A stretch of DNA of 64,000 bases, taken from Ophiobolus disseminans. Taxonomy: Eukaryota; Ascomycota; Dothideomycetes; Pleosporales; Phaeosphaeriaceae. Within the stretch, counting starts at the first letter, position 1, and every line of letters begins with the position of its first letter. The translations under genes were made by a program, and so were the position numbers. The notes under the pieces are model-generated. The model was not told where the DNA came from. It saw nothing but the letters and a program-made list of their open reading frames with translations, and ran no database searches. Below are positions 33,000 to 43,333 of this stretch, piece after piece. The stretch is from assembly GCA_010093685.1 (NCBI GenBank), contig MU006217.1:892911-956910 (forward strand), in the 5' to 3' direction.

Positions 33000-35268
33000 T
33001 TACATAACCTCCTCTGTCTCCTCGATGATCTCCTCGACAATCTCCTCGATCTCCTCGAGGTGTCCGTCCTCAGCAACGCCGGGCGTCTCACCCTTCGCAG
33101 CGCTGAGTTCCAAATCCGCGCCCTCATCCTGAAGTCTTTGGATGACCTCCTCGCGCCAGCGGTTCCATTCCTCAAGCATCTCCCTGCGTGCCTCAACCAC
33201 AGCACGGTTGGCGGAACTCCTCTTGGCAAGATCTTGCTCGTCGAAGGCCTTGGAGTAGTTGCGAAGGTTCTTGCGGATCTCGGCTTGCTCTTCCTTGGAG
33301 AGCAGGGTAGGTGGACGGGGTCGCCACAGAAGCTGCTTGAAGCCATCAATGTGCTCTTCGCGCAGAAGCGTGCCCTTGAAGTCGTAGAGATGGTAACCGT
33401 TCTCCATGCGATGACGGAAAGCACTTGCGACAGTTGCGACATAACGACCGGTGGGGTCCCACTCAATGTCAGTTACACCGTAATGCTCGACCGTGTCCAT
33501 GAGCTGCAGGTTGGCATTAAGCTCTTTGTCGCCCTTCTCGGACTCGTCCTTGGCTTTCTCGAAACTGAGATCGTAGAAATCAAGTTCGAATGACTGCTGT
33601 GATTGAAGAGCGGCTACAACGACGAATCGTCCTTTGGGCGACCAGTAGATGGCATTACTGTTCTTCTTATCGATGGTGCGGATGTGGCGGAAGTTGCCGG
33701 GGGCGCCACCCTTCAGTTTCTCTGGAGCGAAGAAAGAAACAGCAGTCTTGGGACCGACTGCGGCGTTAGGAACAGCCTCGCCAGTGGTGATGAGCACGAA
33801 ACGGTTGCCCTTGGGTTCCCAGGCAAAGTTGATGACGGTGTCTTTGATTGAGTCAACGACTTCGACAGGCACACCCTTCTCACGCACGCGGAAGATCTCG
33901 AGGTTTGTCGCGAGCGATTTCTTAGACTTGGAGTGACGGTCGACCTTGACACAGACGTATGCAGCATCAGACTGCCAGTGTAACTTGGCGTCTGACACGT
34001 TGAACAGATTTCGGGTTCGGACAATCTCCTTGGTGGGAATGGTCATGAGGCCGACCTTTGCGGGATTGCTGCCAAGCTCGGGGGTCCAGTAGCAGAGGAG
34101 TTGCTCGTAGGTCTTGATGCCCTCGCGCTTAGATGTGGCAGGCGCCCACTCGAAGTCCATGACACCCTCGATCTTGATTGATGTCTTGTCAAGCAGGTTC
34201 ATTCTTGGTAGCTCGTAGATGGCGATGGAAGCGCCCTGTGTCATGCGCGCAACGTACTTGTCGTCTGATGACCACTTGAACGTTGGCCACTGCATCTTCT
34301 TCTTGACTGGGTTGCCGTCCGCATCGATGCCCGCAGGTACGTCGATTGTCGCGAAAGAACGCAGAGGCTTTCCTGTTGCAATGTCCCAAATGATGTAGTT
34401 CTTGCCGTCCTCTTCCAGCGAGAGTGATGGGACAGGATGGTTTTCGTCGACTTGCAGCGGGCGGTGCGACCATGTGGTGAGATACTGTTCGCTAGGCGAG
34501 TAGTCGACGAGATTGACACCAGGATGGGCAAAGCGCTTTTGCCTGCTCCACGCCTTGCCTCCCCACAGCTGGACACCCTGGGCGTGCATCGAGGTGAGGA
34601 ATGTGCCCTGCGGCGACCACTGTATGAAGGATTCGGTCCAGTTCTCGCGGTCCACAACGACGTCGGGCGCCTCCTCCTTCTCGTTCCAGAAGACGCCGAC
34701 CTTTTCTGCGCGGTAGAAGGCCATCTGGTCGCGGCTGTCCGGGTCGCCGAGCCACCATCGCAAGTGCTCCTTCTGCTCGAAAGGCGGGATCTCGGGGGCG
34801 TGGTACTCCTCGTCGATGCGGCCCTCCTTGCCGTAACGGTCGATATCGGTGAGCTTGTTGACCGCCATGGTGTGCTTCTTGTCGAGCGCCGTTCCGTGCA
34901 GCTGCTTGACGGCTGCGACAGCCTCGGCCGGCGCGCTGTACTCTACGAAGGCGTATCTATCCGCTGTTAGCAATGTGCGCCGCCAGTTTATCAGCCGTGT
35001 CGTACCCCTCGGTCTTGCCGTCGTCGCCAACCGGCATGTGCACGCCCTCATCTTTCACCCTTCCCACGCTGTTCAACTTCCTCAGCACGAACTTGACCAG
35101 CTTGCCCTTGTTCTCCTCGGTCACGACAGGCAGCCCGTCAATCACCACAAACGCGTCCAGCCCCTCATCGAGGCGCACCTGGAACTGTTCTTCAATGTCG
35201 GCAAAGTCGATTTGAGACTCGTCAAATTCTTCGTCCTCCAGCGGGAGGTTCTCGTATGATGGTGCCAT
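33000..35268 (-). CDS. PRT1: translation initiation factor eIF3 subunit b (Prt1)
   Basis: Exons, in gene order: 35006-35268 and 33000-34956; 739 aa, the usual fungal length. eIF3b is a scaffold of the eIF3 complex on the 40S subunit. Seen: an acidic N-terminus, an RRM at about residues 38-125 ([10 protein letters not shown], then [20 protein letters not shown]), then a nine-bladed WD40-like propeller with [17 protein letters not shown], the [12 protein letters not shown] repeat, [15 protein letters not shown] and [14 protein letters not shown], and a C-terminal helical region with an acidic tail. The 49-nt intron interrupts the RRM; its removal joins GKTEGYAFVEY. Confidence 0.95.
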
Positions 35269-35784
35269 GTTTGCGGTTGTGGTGGTTGTGGTTTGGTGGG
35301 GCTACGGCTCGTTTTAAAGTTCGCCAACAATCGCAAAATTCCAGAGTGGTGAGCGCTAGCGGGGTATCACGTGCAAAGACGTCCGATCTAACATGGTACA
35401 GCCACAGCGGTACTGACTCATACGAGACTCTTAGTTGCTTGCAAGTGCATGTATTCACTTTATTCACATGGTCTATGACTCAGTTCTGACTCTGAACACC
35501 CCATATCCTGCCATTACTCATTACTATCAATACCCTGAGTTCCATTTCGAAGCCGTGCCATACAAGTGACAAGAAGGATAGCTACTCAAGTAGAAGATCT
35601 GTGAGTCAGACAAAATGGCGGAAAGCAGAGACGCCAGAACATGCACCCCCGCCTGTGTACAGTAAAGGTATCGTACAATGAAATCCAAGCCTAGTGATAA
35701 GGCAAAAAAGAACCAAACCCATCTCTGTTCCGTCCATCTATATGTGAACAGTCATCACTGTACCATCACACGCCGCGGACATCG
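35269..35784. other. intergenic, eIF3b promoter and ArfGAP 3' side
   Basis: 516 bp; no gene seen. Confidence 0.4.
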
Positions 35785-38700
35785 CTAGGTATCATCGACA
35801 CTAACCCGTCGACGCCCATCGCGTAATCCCACACGATGCCCATGGAAGGTAGACACTAAGAGAAGAGCAAAGTAAGCACGGGCAAAAGCTATAGGCCGCG
35901 CTTACCTTCGGACGCTTCAAAGTTCGGACTCTTGACCAACCTTCCACTGGCGGAGACACGCTTCTGTAGCCTTGCCTCGCGCTCTCTAGCCCTTTCACCC
36001 GGGGTACTACCGTTGCCCGCCATGATTGATGGTAATGAGGGTAGAGTGTCGGCACTAGAAGCAGGTTGGTTGGCCATCACTGGCGCGATCCGCTTGCCAG
36101 CACGCTGTTCGGTCTTGAAGTCGAGATAGGACCGTGCCGAGGGACTGAGCGGGATAGGTGCTGGGAGAGGAGGCAGCTCGGCACCGTTCTGGAGAAGCAG
36201 CTCTGCGACAGAGAATGGCTTCCGAGTAGGCTGCGGCGTGGTTGGCCGGGCACCAGGTCCTGGGGAACTTGCTGGCGATGCAGAAGCGGACGGAGAAGCT
36301 GGATCGGCTGCAGCAAGGGCTAAAAACACAACATGAGTCCCTCGAGATCGATCCCGCGTATTAGGACTCGCTCGTAGCGCCAAAGCGTACAACACACTTG
36401 CGATGTCGTTCTTCTTGACAGATGCTAGTAATGTCTCTTCGGGAGTTGCGTAGTGGGACATGCCAGGCAAGATAGGGGCAACATATGCTCGGTCGGCATA
36501 CTTGGAGGTGATGAAATGGAGCCGCTGCTCCCGTGTTGACATTGGGCCAGGTTTCAATGCCTGGTCCAGTCGCGCTTCCCATATCGCGTTGCTAATCCGG
36601 TTGCCAATCTTGAGCAGTATTTCCACGGTGTCTGGGGTGAAAGATGTAACGTCCAATGTAAGCGAGCGCACCTTCGTGATGTGTGTACCCAGGGAGCGAT
36701 GTATGCCACTGCATTCGATGCAAATCACAATGCCAAGGTTGATGGAAACCCAATCGACTTTGATCTCTGAGCCACAGTCGGCGCACACCTTGTTACTAGG
36801 ATCGGCGTCGCGTACTTGCTTGAGTAGCTTGCCTTCCTCCCCTGTAGGTTCTTCTCTCCGATAGCTAGGTCGATCACCTACGGTGGCGTGTCGTGATGGG
36901 GCCTTCGAGTTGTAATTATTGCGATGGCTCGACATTGAAGGACTCTTTCCTGTGAGGACAGATGCGATGTCACGGCGGGTTTGGCCGGGCAGGGAATCAG
37001 TCGAAGGCCTGTCGCTCTTACCGGCAGTCTCAACAGCAGTCTGTAGAGCATTGTTGACTGCATTGATCCACGATTTCATGTCGTCCTCATTGGTGGCCTG
37101 ATAGACGCGCGTGTAGTGGGGCGTGATGACCTCTAAGCAGAACCGGCGGTCTGCATTTCGTGCCTCTCGGACTGAAGCCATACGAAGATCGATGGGCTCC
37201 ATATGTAGCTCAAGGATCTGCTTCCAGTTGGTGTACTCGGAGAGCTTCCCCGCATCGAGGACGACCCAGAATCTGGAATATTTTAGCGAATGCATGTTGC
37301 CCAGTTATCTCGACTGCCTACTTGTGCCAAGCTTGTTTATTCAAACCCTTGGGATCCACGTGGCTCCCGGGTCTGCTCAGTGCCCAGAGAAGTCCTTCCT
37401 TGCGGTGGGCGCCATGAGTCCCGTCTGGGATCAACGTGAGGTCCTTCTCTTCGAGATCGCGGATGCCTTTGAACTTGTCTGCTTGGGGGGTCCCTGTGGC
37501 TACGCTGGCTTTCCTCATCTCTGGGCTTTGAGGCGAGGTTACTGTGGGTACACTAGTCGAAGAAGAAGAAGTTTGCGGTGGGCTAACAGTGCTCTGGAAC
37601 ATGGGTGCTATGCTCGCCTTTCGTCCAGGAAGTTGTGTCTCTGGCTGTGGGATCGCCTTTGGAGTACTTCCGTTTGCAGCGGCTACTGATGCAGCCTGCT
37701 GCAACGGAGGTTCTTCGAAGGTCTTCTTGGTTTTCTCTAGAGCTCTTCTCTTTTCTTCTCGCTCCGTACGCTGAATCTGGAATTCCTTGTCGGCCTCTTT
37801 GACCTCGATGCTGAGAGCCTCCAGTTGTGGTAACATGGTGTCGATTTTTTTTGCTGTGTCCAGATAGTATTTTGCCTGCGCATCCGCATACCGCGTTAGA
37901 TGCGATAAAATGTCTTGGTCCTTCCGGCCACCATGCAAATCTTGCATGAATGAGGAGTAATCGAAGCGCTTGAGCTCGAAGTTGCGCCTCTTTGATTGGT
38001 ATTTCGAGTCTGTCTCAGCCCGTTTCTTCTCTTTCAGTGAGTCTGTTCGTGTGCCGAGGTATCGTCCGAGGTATTGGTAGTAGTCTTTGCTCTCTTCCTC
38101 GAAATCTTTCCGCTTCGTTTCGGCCTGCTTGATATCCACATTATACAGCTTGTGTATGGGGTCTATGATGGATCTTTGAATGTTGGTAGTATTGGTTCGC
38201 TCGTAAGCCAGTATTTCCTTTGCGATTTTGTCAAAATAGTTGTCAATGGCTGGCTGGACTGCGTTTGCATTTGACGAGGAAGCTTCTTTCAGTGCATCAA
38301 TGAGATCGGACATGGCGTTGTTGCAATTGACTTGCGCTTCGTGAGCAGACTCGGCCCGCTTTAAGACCTTCTTCCACCTCGTGCGCATGTTGCCCGTCTT
38401 TTGTTCCAGAGACTTCATTGTGGCCCTGAATAATGGACCATCCTCCGTCTGACTCAGGTCTTCGCCCGGCCGTGAAACATCGAGTTTGAGTGGTGTGCTA
38501 CTGTTCGTGAGCGTGGTAGACTGGCTGGGTACCAGCCCGAGCGCATTTTCGGGTATGGGCTCGCAGATGGGCGACTTCGGAGGGATGTTGTCCCACTCTC
38601 GCGACTCGTCTGCCGAATCACTGACTCTCGACTCGATTGATTGTGTAGAGGGCACGCGTAGGCGGGGAGGAATGCCGAGGTCCAGTCGTGGAGATGCAGA

Positions 38701-39600
38701 TTTAGGGCTCTGTAGTTGTCTCGCAGTGTCTGCTCTAGTCAGTTTCGTGACGGTTTTCTGAGAATCGGAGCGCCTACTCTGCACCCAGAAGGCGAAGTTC
38801 GCCAGCGTCTCGAGCTTGTGCGCGCGCTGGTCATACTCGACAAACTTCATGCTGTCAGAAATGTGCGATGATCGGCAAGGAGGGGACACGAACACTGCAG
38901 CTTGTGCGCCAACCTCCACCACGACTCTCCATGGTCTTGGGAGGCGTCCATTTCCAAGACCACTGAAACTGCACTGACGAGCTCCCGCCGGTTGTGTAGT
39001 CTCCGACAAGCTCGACCTGCGGGTTCTTGTGGAGGTTTGGGTTGGCGTGAAACTCTCTCGTCACTAGGTTCTCCAAGTCCTTGGAACTCGAGGCAAAGAC
39101 AAAGGTCAAGCCATTGATGACTGTATCGACCAGGCCCGACGGCGCAATAGCCGGCGTGTTGTTGTTCACGTTGTATATGCTTGGTACGGCCAAGTGCTGT
39201 CGAAGGATAAATGTAAAGTTGAACGTAAGCTCTTCGTCGTTCGGTAGGCGTATGAGGAAGGATGGCGGTCCATCGCTCGGCGCGGGTTCGGGATCCTACA
39301 AACAATGTTTAGCATCGCCAGCCACAGTGAGCGTCTGAAACCGCACCTGTATGTACTCGATGACACTCTCGTCCCCGAACTCCCGCCTGGCGCCGTATCT
39401 TGTCGCGGGGAAGGCGTTTGGGGTGATGTTCAGCAGCGTGCGACCACGGTTATTGGTGATGTTCAGCGATGCAACCGAGACTGGAGGGGGTTAGCCATGC
39501 GCCTGAAGACATATTGCGCGGGGAAGCAGTGCATACATCGCGTCTGGTCGCGCATGTGCAGCGCGCCCGTGTCGCCCGACTTGCTGTTGACGGCCCCCAT
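35785..39600 (-). CDS. BAR-PH-ArfGAP protein (ACAP/centaurin-like)
   Basis: Exons, in gene order: 39537-39600, 39347-39480, 38894-39295, 37322-38844, 35906-37272, 35785-35855; 1186 aa. Seen: an N-terminal fungal-specific region (about 1-200), a long BAR-type helical domain (about 200-560, with a disordered insert), a Ser/Thr/Pro linker, a PH domain (about 680-800, KEGLLWALSRPG and FWVVLDAGKL), and an ArfGAP zinc finger (CADCGSEIKVDW...CIECSGIHRSLGTH, with the catalytic Arg). Family role: membrane-curvature-linked GTPase activation of Arf at endosome or Golgi; S. pombe relatives are Csx2/Cnt6. The last 50-nt intron (35856-35905) is inferred from GTAAGC...CTTAG; without it the protein would end at 35889 after EGKRGL. 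Confidence 0.85.
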
Positions 39601-40717
39601 GCCCGAAGATGGCTGCAGAAGCTGGCCGAGATGGTGGAGGTGCCTCGGAGCCGTTCACGGTGCGGTGCTCGACCTTCACAGGCGCCGGAGCATGTCTCGG
39701 GCCTGGCACTGGCGTCTGTCGTAGCCCTGGTGGAGCTTAATTAATATGGGGTGCCGGCGCGCGCTTCGGGGTTGGAGGGGAGGGTAGCGCGCTATGGTTA
39801 GAGGCACGCGGGGTCGGGATGGAGTGCAAATGCGAGTAGATGTATGTTCGTGTGTGGATATTTTGTCTGCAATAACACTGAAGGGCTGCAAATGCTCGGG
39901 CTGGATATGTTGGGAGCGTGGAGACGGAGGGAATAGAGGGGCTGCTAATGCCAATGTCCCGTGGTTGTGGTGGGTGCATGTGGGCTGCCTGTGTCGATCA
40001 GGGCAAGAAGGACTCATGCACATGTGTGAATGCTTGCACCGCACTCGATCTAACAGCGGCTTCGCGCGTGCCACGCAGGAACGGCGACGGCTGAGACACG
40101 AGACAAAGCCGTTGGTGGAATCGTCGTACTACACGCCGCAGCCTGGTGACTGGAGCCACAGCGTGCGTCCTGTACCTCGTCACTTCAAACGCTATGAGCA
40201 GGCAGAAGTATTGATAGAAAATGTGACTGCATCTAGTGCTGATTCACGTATAGTCTCGGTGCAGGCGTCACGAATACGGAGCAGCTCGGGGAATAGGCAC
40301 TTGATAGTACGAAGTACTCGAGCAGGACGGCAGAGAAGGCCGCCCCACCATGCACAGCAGTAATACCGAATCCAGAAGCTCTTCCGCTGCACAAGACGTG
40401 AGATAGCCAGGAACGCTTCCGTCTGATGCACGATGCGCTGCTTGCATTTTTGCTTGATGTTCTTAATTTCCCATCCCATCAGTTATCCCGGGACCGCTGC
40501 TACACGACTTCTTTCCGTGCATGGTGTTTCAATCTCCGGCCTGACTCGACAGGCGCATTGACATGTGTCGCAACCAGAGGAGCGATGATCGTCGATGGAC
40601 CATCCCTGCATGCTGGCCAATCAGAACCCCCGCCGTTTCGCCGAACTTTCGACTTCGACATCGCGACTCGCGTGTTGCCATCGTCATCATCATTGTCTTG
40701 GGAGGTCGGATAACACA
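39601..40717. other. divergent upstream region of the ArfGAP gene and ATP11
   Basis: 1.12 kb without a supported gene; the ORFs seen overlap on opposite strands and show no domain. It holds both promoters and the CCAAT box listed next. Confidence 0.45.
40617..40621 (+). promoter_or_regulatory. CCAAT box upstream of ATP11
   Basis: GGCCAATCAGA lies 97 bp before the ATP11 start. The extended CCAATCA is the same as the one found 93 bp before SDHB (minus strand there). HAP/CBC control of a mitochondrial assembly factor is plausible; unproven. Confidence 0.35.
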
Positions 40718-41725
40718 ATGGCCCTTCGATTACCCACTCTCTGTCACTGTCTCCGCCAACCCCTCCCCAATCCACGCTTCTTCCAACGCCGCTGGGCCCA
40801 GGTCCAAGATGTGCGCTTTCTCGCGACACACGACGCACAGCAGCGCGTCATGGCAAAATACAGAGAAAAGCTGGAACGGGCCGCAAGGGAGAAGGGCCTG
40901 AGTGACATCTCAGAGCTGAAGGAGCAGTACAAGGAGAAGATCGATACCTTGCGGAAGCAGGCCATTGTGCCCGGGGCTACTGGGCCCTTGACACCACCAC
41001 CGTCACCAGAAGCCGCACCATCGCATCCCTCATCAGTAGCGTCAAGCCCAAAGTCGCCGTGGCCATCACCTCCTCCGCCACCCACACCCCAGTCCAAAGG
41101 CGCAGCGCCCACTCCGCCACCCGGCGTCAAAACACTGAACTCGTTCCTCGATCTCGACAAAGTCCGCGACTTGCCCAATAAGGAAGTTCAAGCACTCTGG
41201 CGCCTTCGCCACGCAAGCAATTCGCAGTCGGTTCACTTTGTCGTTCCTGCTGGCGTCTTCCGGTCACTGCTCCAGACAGCGAAACAGCATCCGTCCTTCG
41301 TCCTACCCGTGCCACGAGAAATACCTGTAGAGGACGCCGAAGTCTCCGAGAACGAGACCAAAACACAACAAGCCGCAGAGCTACACTACCTACAGTTCGC
41401 GCATCCACACGTCGATACCACCACGCTGCTTTTCACAAGTCTGGCCGAATTCAAGCTGCGGGGCGAGTTTGCAAGTCCACACACGACGGTTACTTTCCAC
41501 CAAGAGCTGGCGGATAGTCACGACCTCGTATTGGGGCAGGGTACTGTCGTAGAGAACAAGGGTATAAGCGTCGCCGAGGCGCAATGGCTCGTCATGTGCA
41601 TGCAGAAGTTCTACGTGCGGAGCGAAGAGGGCAAGGGAAGAGGGGAGTTGCTGAGCATGTTCACACGAGGAGACAGCGGGTTCCAAGTTGAACGGCTGAT
41701 CGACGAAGCGGAGAAGATTGTATAG
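40718..41725 (+). CDS. ATP11: mitochondrial F1-ATPase assembly factor Atp11
   Basis: Single exon, 335 aa. Atp11 is a matrix chaperone that binds free F1 beta subunits before assembly. Seen: an Arg-rich presequence (MALRLPTLCHCLRQPL...RRW), a helical segment (YREKLERAAREKGLSDISELKEQY), a Pro/Ser-rich linker, and the Atp11 domain from KTLNSFLDLDKVRDL, LWRLRHASNSQSVHFVVP to AEAQWLVMCMQKFYV. The ATG at 40718 is chosen over the upstream in-frame ATGs because the presequence begins there. Confidence 0.92.
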   Translation: MALRLPTLCHCLRQPLPNPRFFQRRWAQVQDVRFLATHDAQQRVMAKYREKLERAAREKGLSDISELKEQYKEKIDTLRKQAIVPGATGPLTPPPSPEAAPSHPSSVASSPKSPWPSPPPPPTPQSKGAAPTPPPGVKTLNSFLDLDKVRDLPNKEVQALWRLRHASNSQSVHFVVPAGVFRSLLQTAKQHPSFVLPVPREIPVEDAEVSENETKTQQAAELHYLQFAHPHVDTTTLLFTSLAEFKLRGEFASPHTTVTFHQELADSHDLVLGQGTVVENKGISVAEAQWLVMCMQKFYVRSEEGKGRGELLSMFTRGDSGFQVERLIDEAEKIV

Positions 41726-41838
41726 AGTCAGACTACGCTATGATGAAGACTACGATGTGCGATACACATGCTCGCAGGCCTCTGTATACAACACTTGTAC
41801 AATTCTACTATTCGGTCCCCAGCACTGCTAAGCTATGA

Positions 41839-42954
41839 TCACCTCTTGGACCGGTCGGCAAGTTTCTTTTTGTAATGCTGTGGACTTGTCAGCATCCCCG
41901 CCATATCATACAACACGAATATCAAATCACTCACCACGCAACTGATCCTTATGCCTTCTCCAAGGCTCACTTTAGGCCTGTACCCTAATATCCTTCTCGC
42001 CTTTGTGATACTGACATAGCGATCTCTACAACCATCACTCACCGTTCCCCTACCGAGAATGCTCTCCGTCCCAGTCACCCAATTGCCCCATTCCGCTGCA
42101 AACCCCACCCACCATGCCAGCCTTTCTGGTACATGAACCGTGAAGCTCGGCACGTGCCCAAATTCTTTCCAAATGGCTAAACACAGATCTCGGATCGTGA
42201 TAGGCTCCCCATTCGTTACAAAGATTGCCTCGCCGGCCGCGGTCTGGGAGTTGAGGAGGTTTGCAACGGCAAGTACGTGTGCATCTGCAACGTTGTCGAC
42301 ATATACGTAGTCCTGAAGGTTGATACCATTTCCCAGGACGAAAGGTGTTTGGCCAAGTGCGATTAGGGAGTGGATTGTCGGAATTACAACGGCGTCGGTG
42401 GGGCCAAATATAGGCGCGGAACGAAGGGCGCAGGTTGAGAAGTCGTGGGTGGAAGAGGACAGAACGAGATCTTCTGCCATGGCCTTTGATAGACCGTAGC
42501 TTGTGTCTACATTCCCCTTTGGCCAGGTCTCATCCACGTTCTTGAAGTCTTGGTCCAGTTTGTCCAGAACTACCGTGACACTACTCGTGTAAACGAGTCC
42601 CGTTGCACCGCACTCTTTTGCTGCCTGCAGTACGTTTCTCGTGCCCTCGACGTTGACTTTGAAGACTACGTCCTTGCCCTTCATAGAGTACCGAGCCGCG
42701 CCTAGTGGATAGACACCGACAGTATGCACCACCATGGCAGGCTTTGCTTCGTCAAAAACTTTCTGTAGGCCTTCCACATCCAGGACATTGGCACGAACAT
42801 AGCGGACCTCGGTTGGGAATGTGCTGCTGCCAAGCGATGGTGGGTTGATGTCAATCGCGGTGATGGAGAAGCGTTTGGTCATCAAGAGAGCAGACACTAT
42901 CGCCGTACCCAAGAAGCCGCATCCGCCGGTAACAAGGACGTTGACTTGCTCCAT
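41839..42954 (-). CDS. 3-beta-hydroxysteroid dehydrogenase / Erg26-like NAD(P) sterol dehydrogenase
   Basis: Exons, in gene order: 41935-42954 and 41839-41877; 352 aa. Seen: the Rossmann motif TGGCGFLG (9-16), a YTSS active-site strand, the YxxxK pair (Tyr153, Lys157), and DYVYVDNVADAHVLA, all as in the 3-beta-HSD family of extended SDRs, closest in pattern to the C-4 sterol decarboxylase Erg26. Whether it is the ergosterol enzyme or a paralogue cannot be settled here. The 57-nt intron (41878-41934, GTGAGT...CACAG) is a multiple of three and stop-free; without it 19 extra residues with no family counterpart would be inserted near the C-terminus. Convergent with ATP11. Confidence 0.8.
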   Translation of the reverse strand: MEQVNVLVTGGCGFLGTAIVSALLMTKRFSITAIDINPPSLGSSTFPTEVRYVRANVLDVEGLQKVFDEAKPAMVVHTVGVYPLGAARYSMKGKDVVFKVNVEGTRNVLQAAKECGATGLVYTSSVTVVLDKLDQDFKNVDETWPKGNVDTSYGLSKAMAEDLVLSSSTHDFSTCALRSAPIFGPTDAVVIPTIHSLIALGQTPFVLGNGINLQDYVYVDNVADAHVLAVANLLNSQTAAGEAIFVTNGEPITIRDLCLAIWKEFGHVPSFTVHVPERLAWWVGFAAEWGNWVTGTESILGRGTVSDGCRDRYVSITKARRILGYRPKVSLGEGIRISCVVSDLIFVLYDMAGMLTSPQHYKKKLADRSKR

Positions 42955-43333
42955 GCTGTATCGATCTCTACTGGAACCAAGGGCTGCATGCAGATATAGC
43001 TATGGTTCGTCCACCGTGACTGGTCCGCATGGTCAGGTTTTGCTCCACGATGCTTGGATTCAGTTACCCTTCCCGCTGCCTTCTCTCATAACCCAAAATA
43101 TACAGCGACAGGATGTAGATGCTAGACCTCGAAAGTGGAGGGTGGTCGCACGTGATAGAGCGCTAGTCGAGTGAGGCTGGAAAGGGCGCTCGGTCCACCG
43201 CGCATCCACTTTACGCGGTCGCGCCTGCTCAAGTCGCGTTCTGCCGCCCAGCTCCTTCTTCATCCTCGACACCCCACCCCATCGTGCCTTCCACACCGCA
43301 CACCACCCATACGCCTTCCGAAACATACACACA
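42955..43333. promoter_or_regulatory. shared divergent upstream region of the Erg26-like gene and CDC6
   Basis: 379 bp. A sequence ACGCGG at 43213-43218, about 115 bp before CDC6, is one base from the MluI cell-cycle box ACGCGT; this is suggestive only. The stretch next to CDC6 is C/T-rich. Confidence 0.4.

Noticed and set aside
33060..33593. Plus-strand ORF of 177 codons
   Set aside because: Lies wholly antisense to the well-conserved eIF3b coding region; a shadow.
39794..40363. ORF of 189 codons in the ArfGAP/ATP11 gap
   Set aside because: No recognisable motif, Arg/Cys-rich as expected for GC-rich noncoding sequence, and overlapped by minus-strand ORFs.
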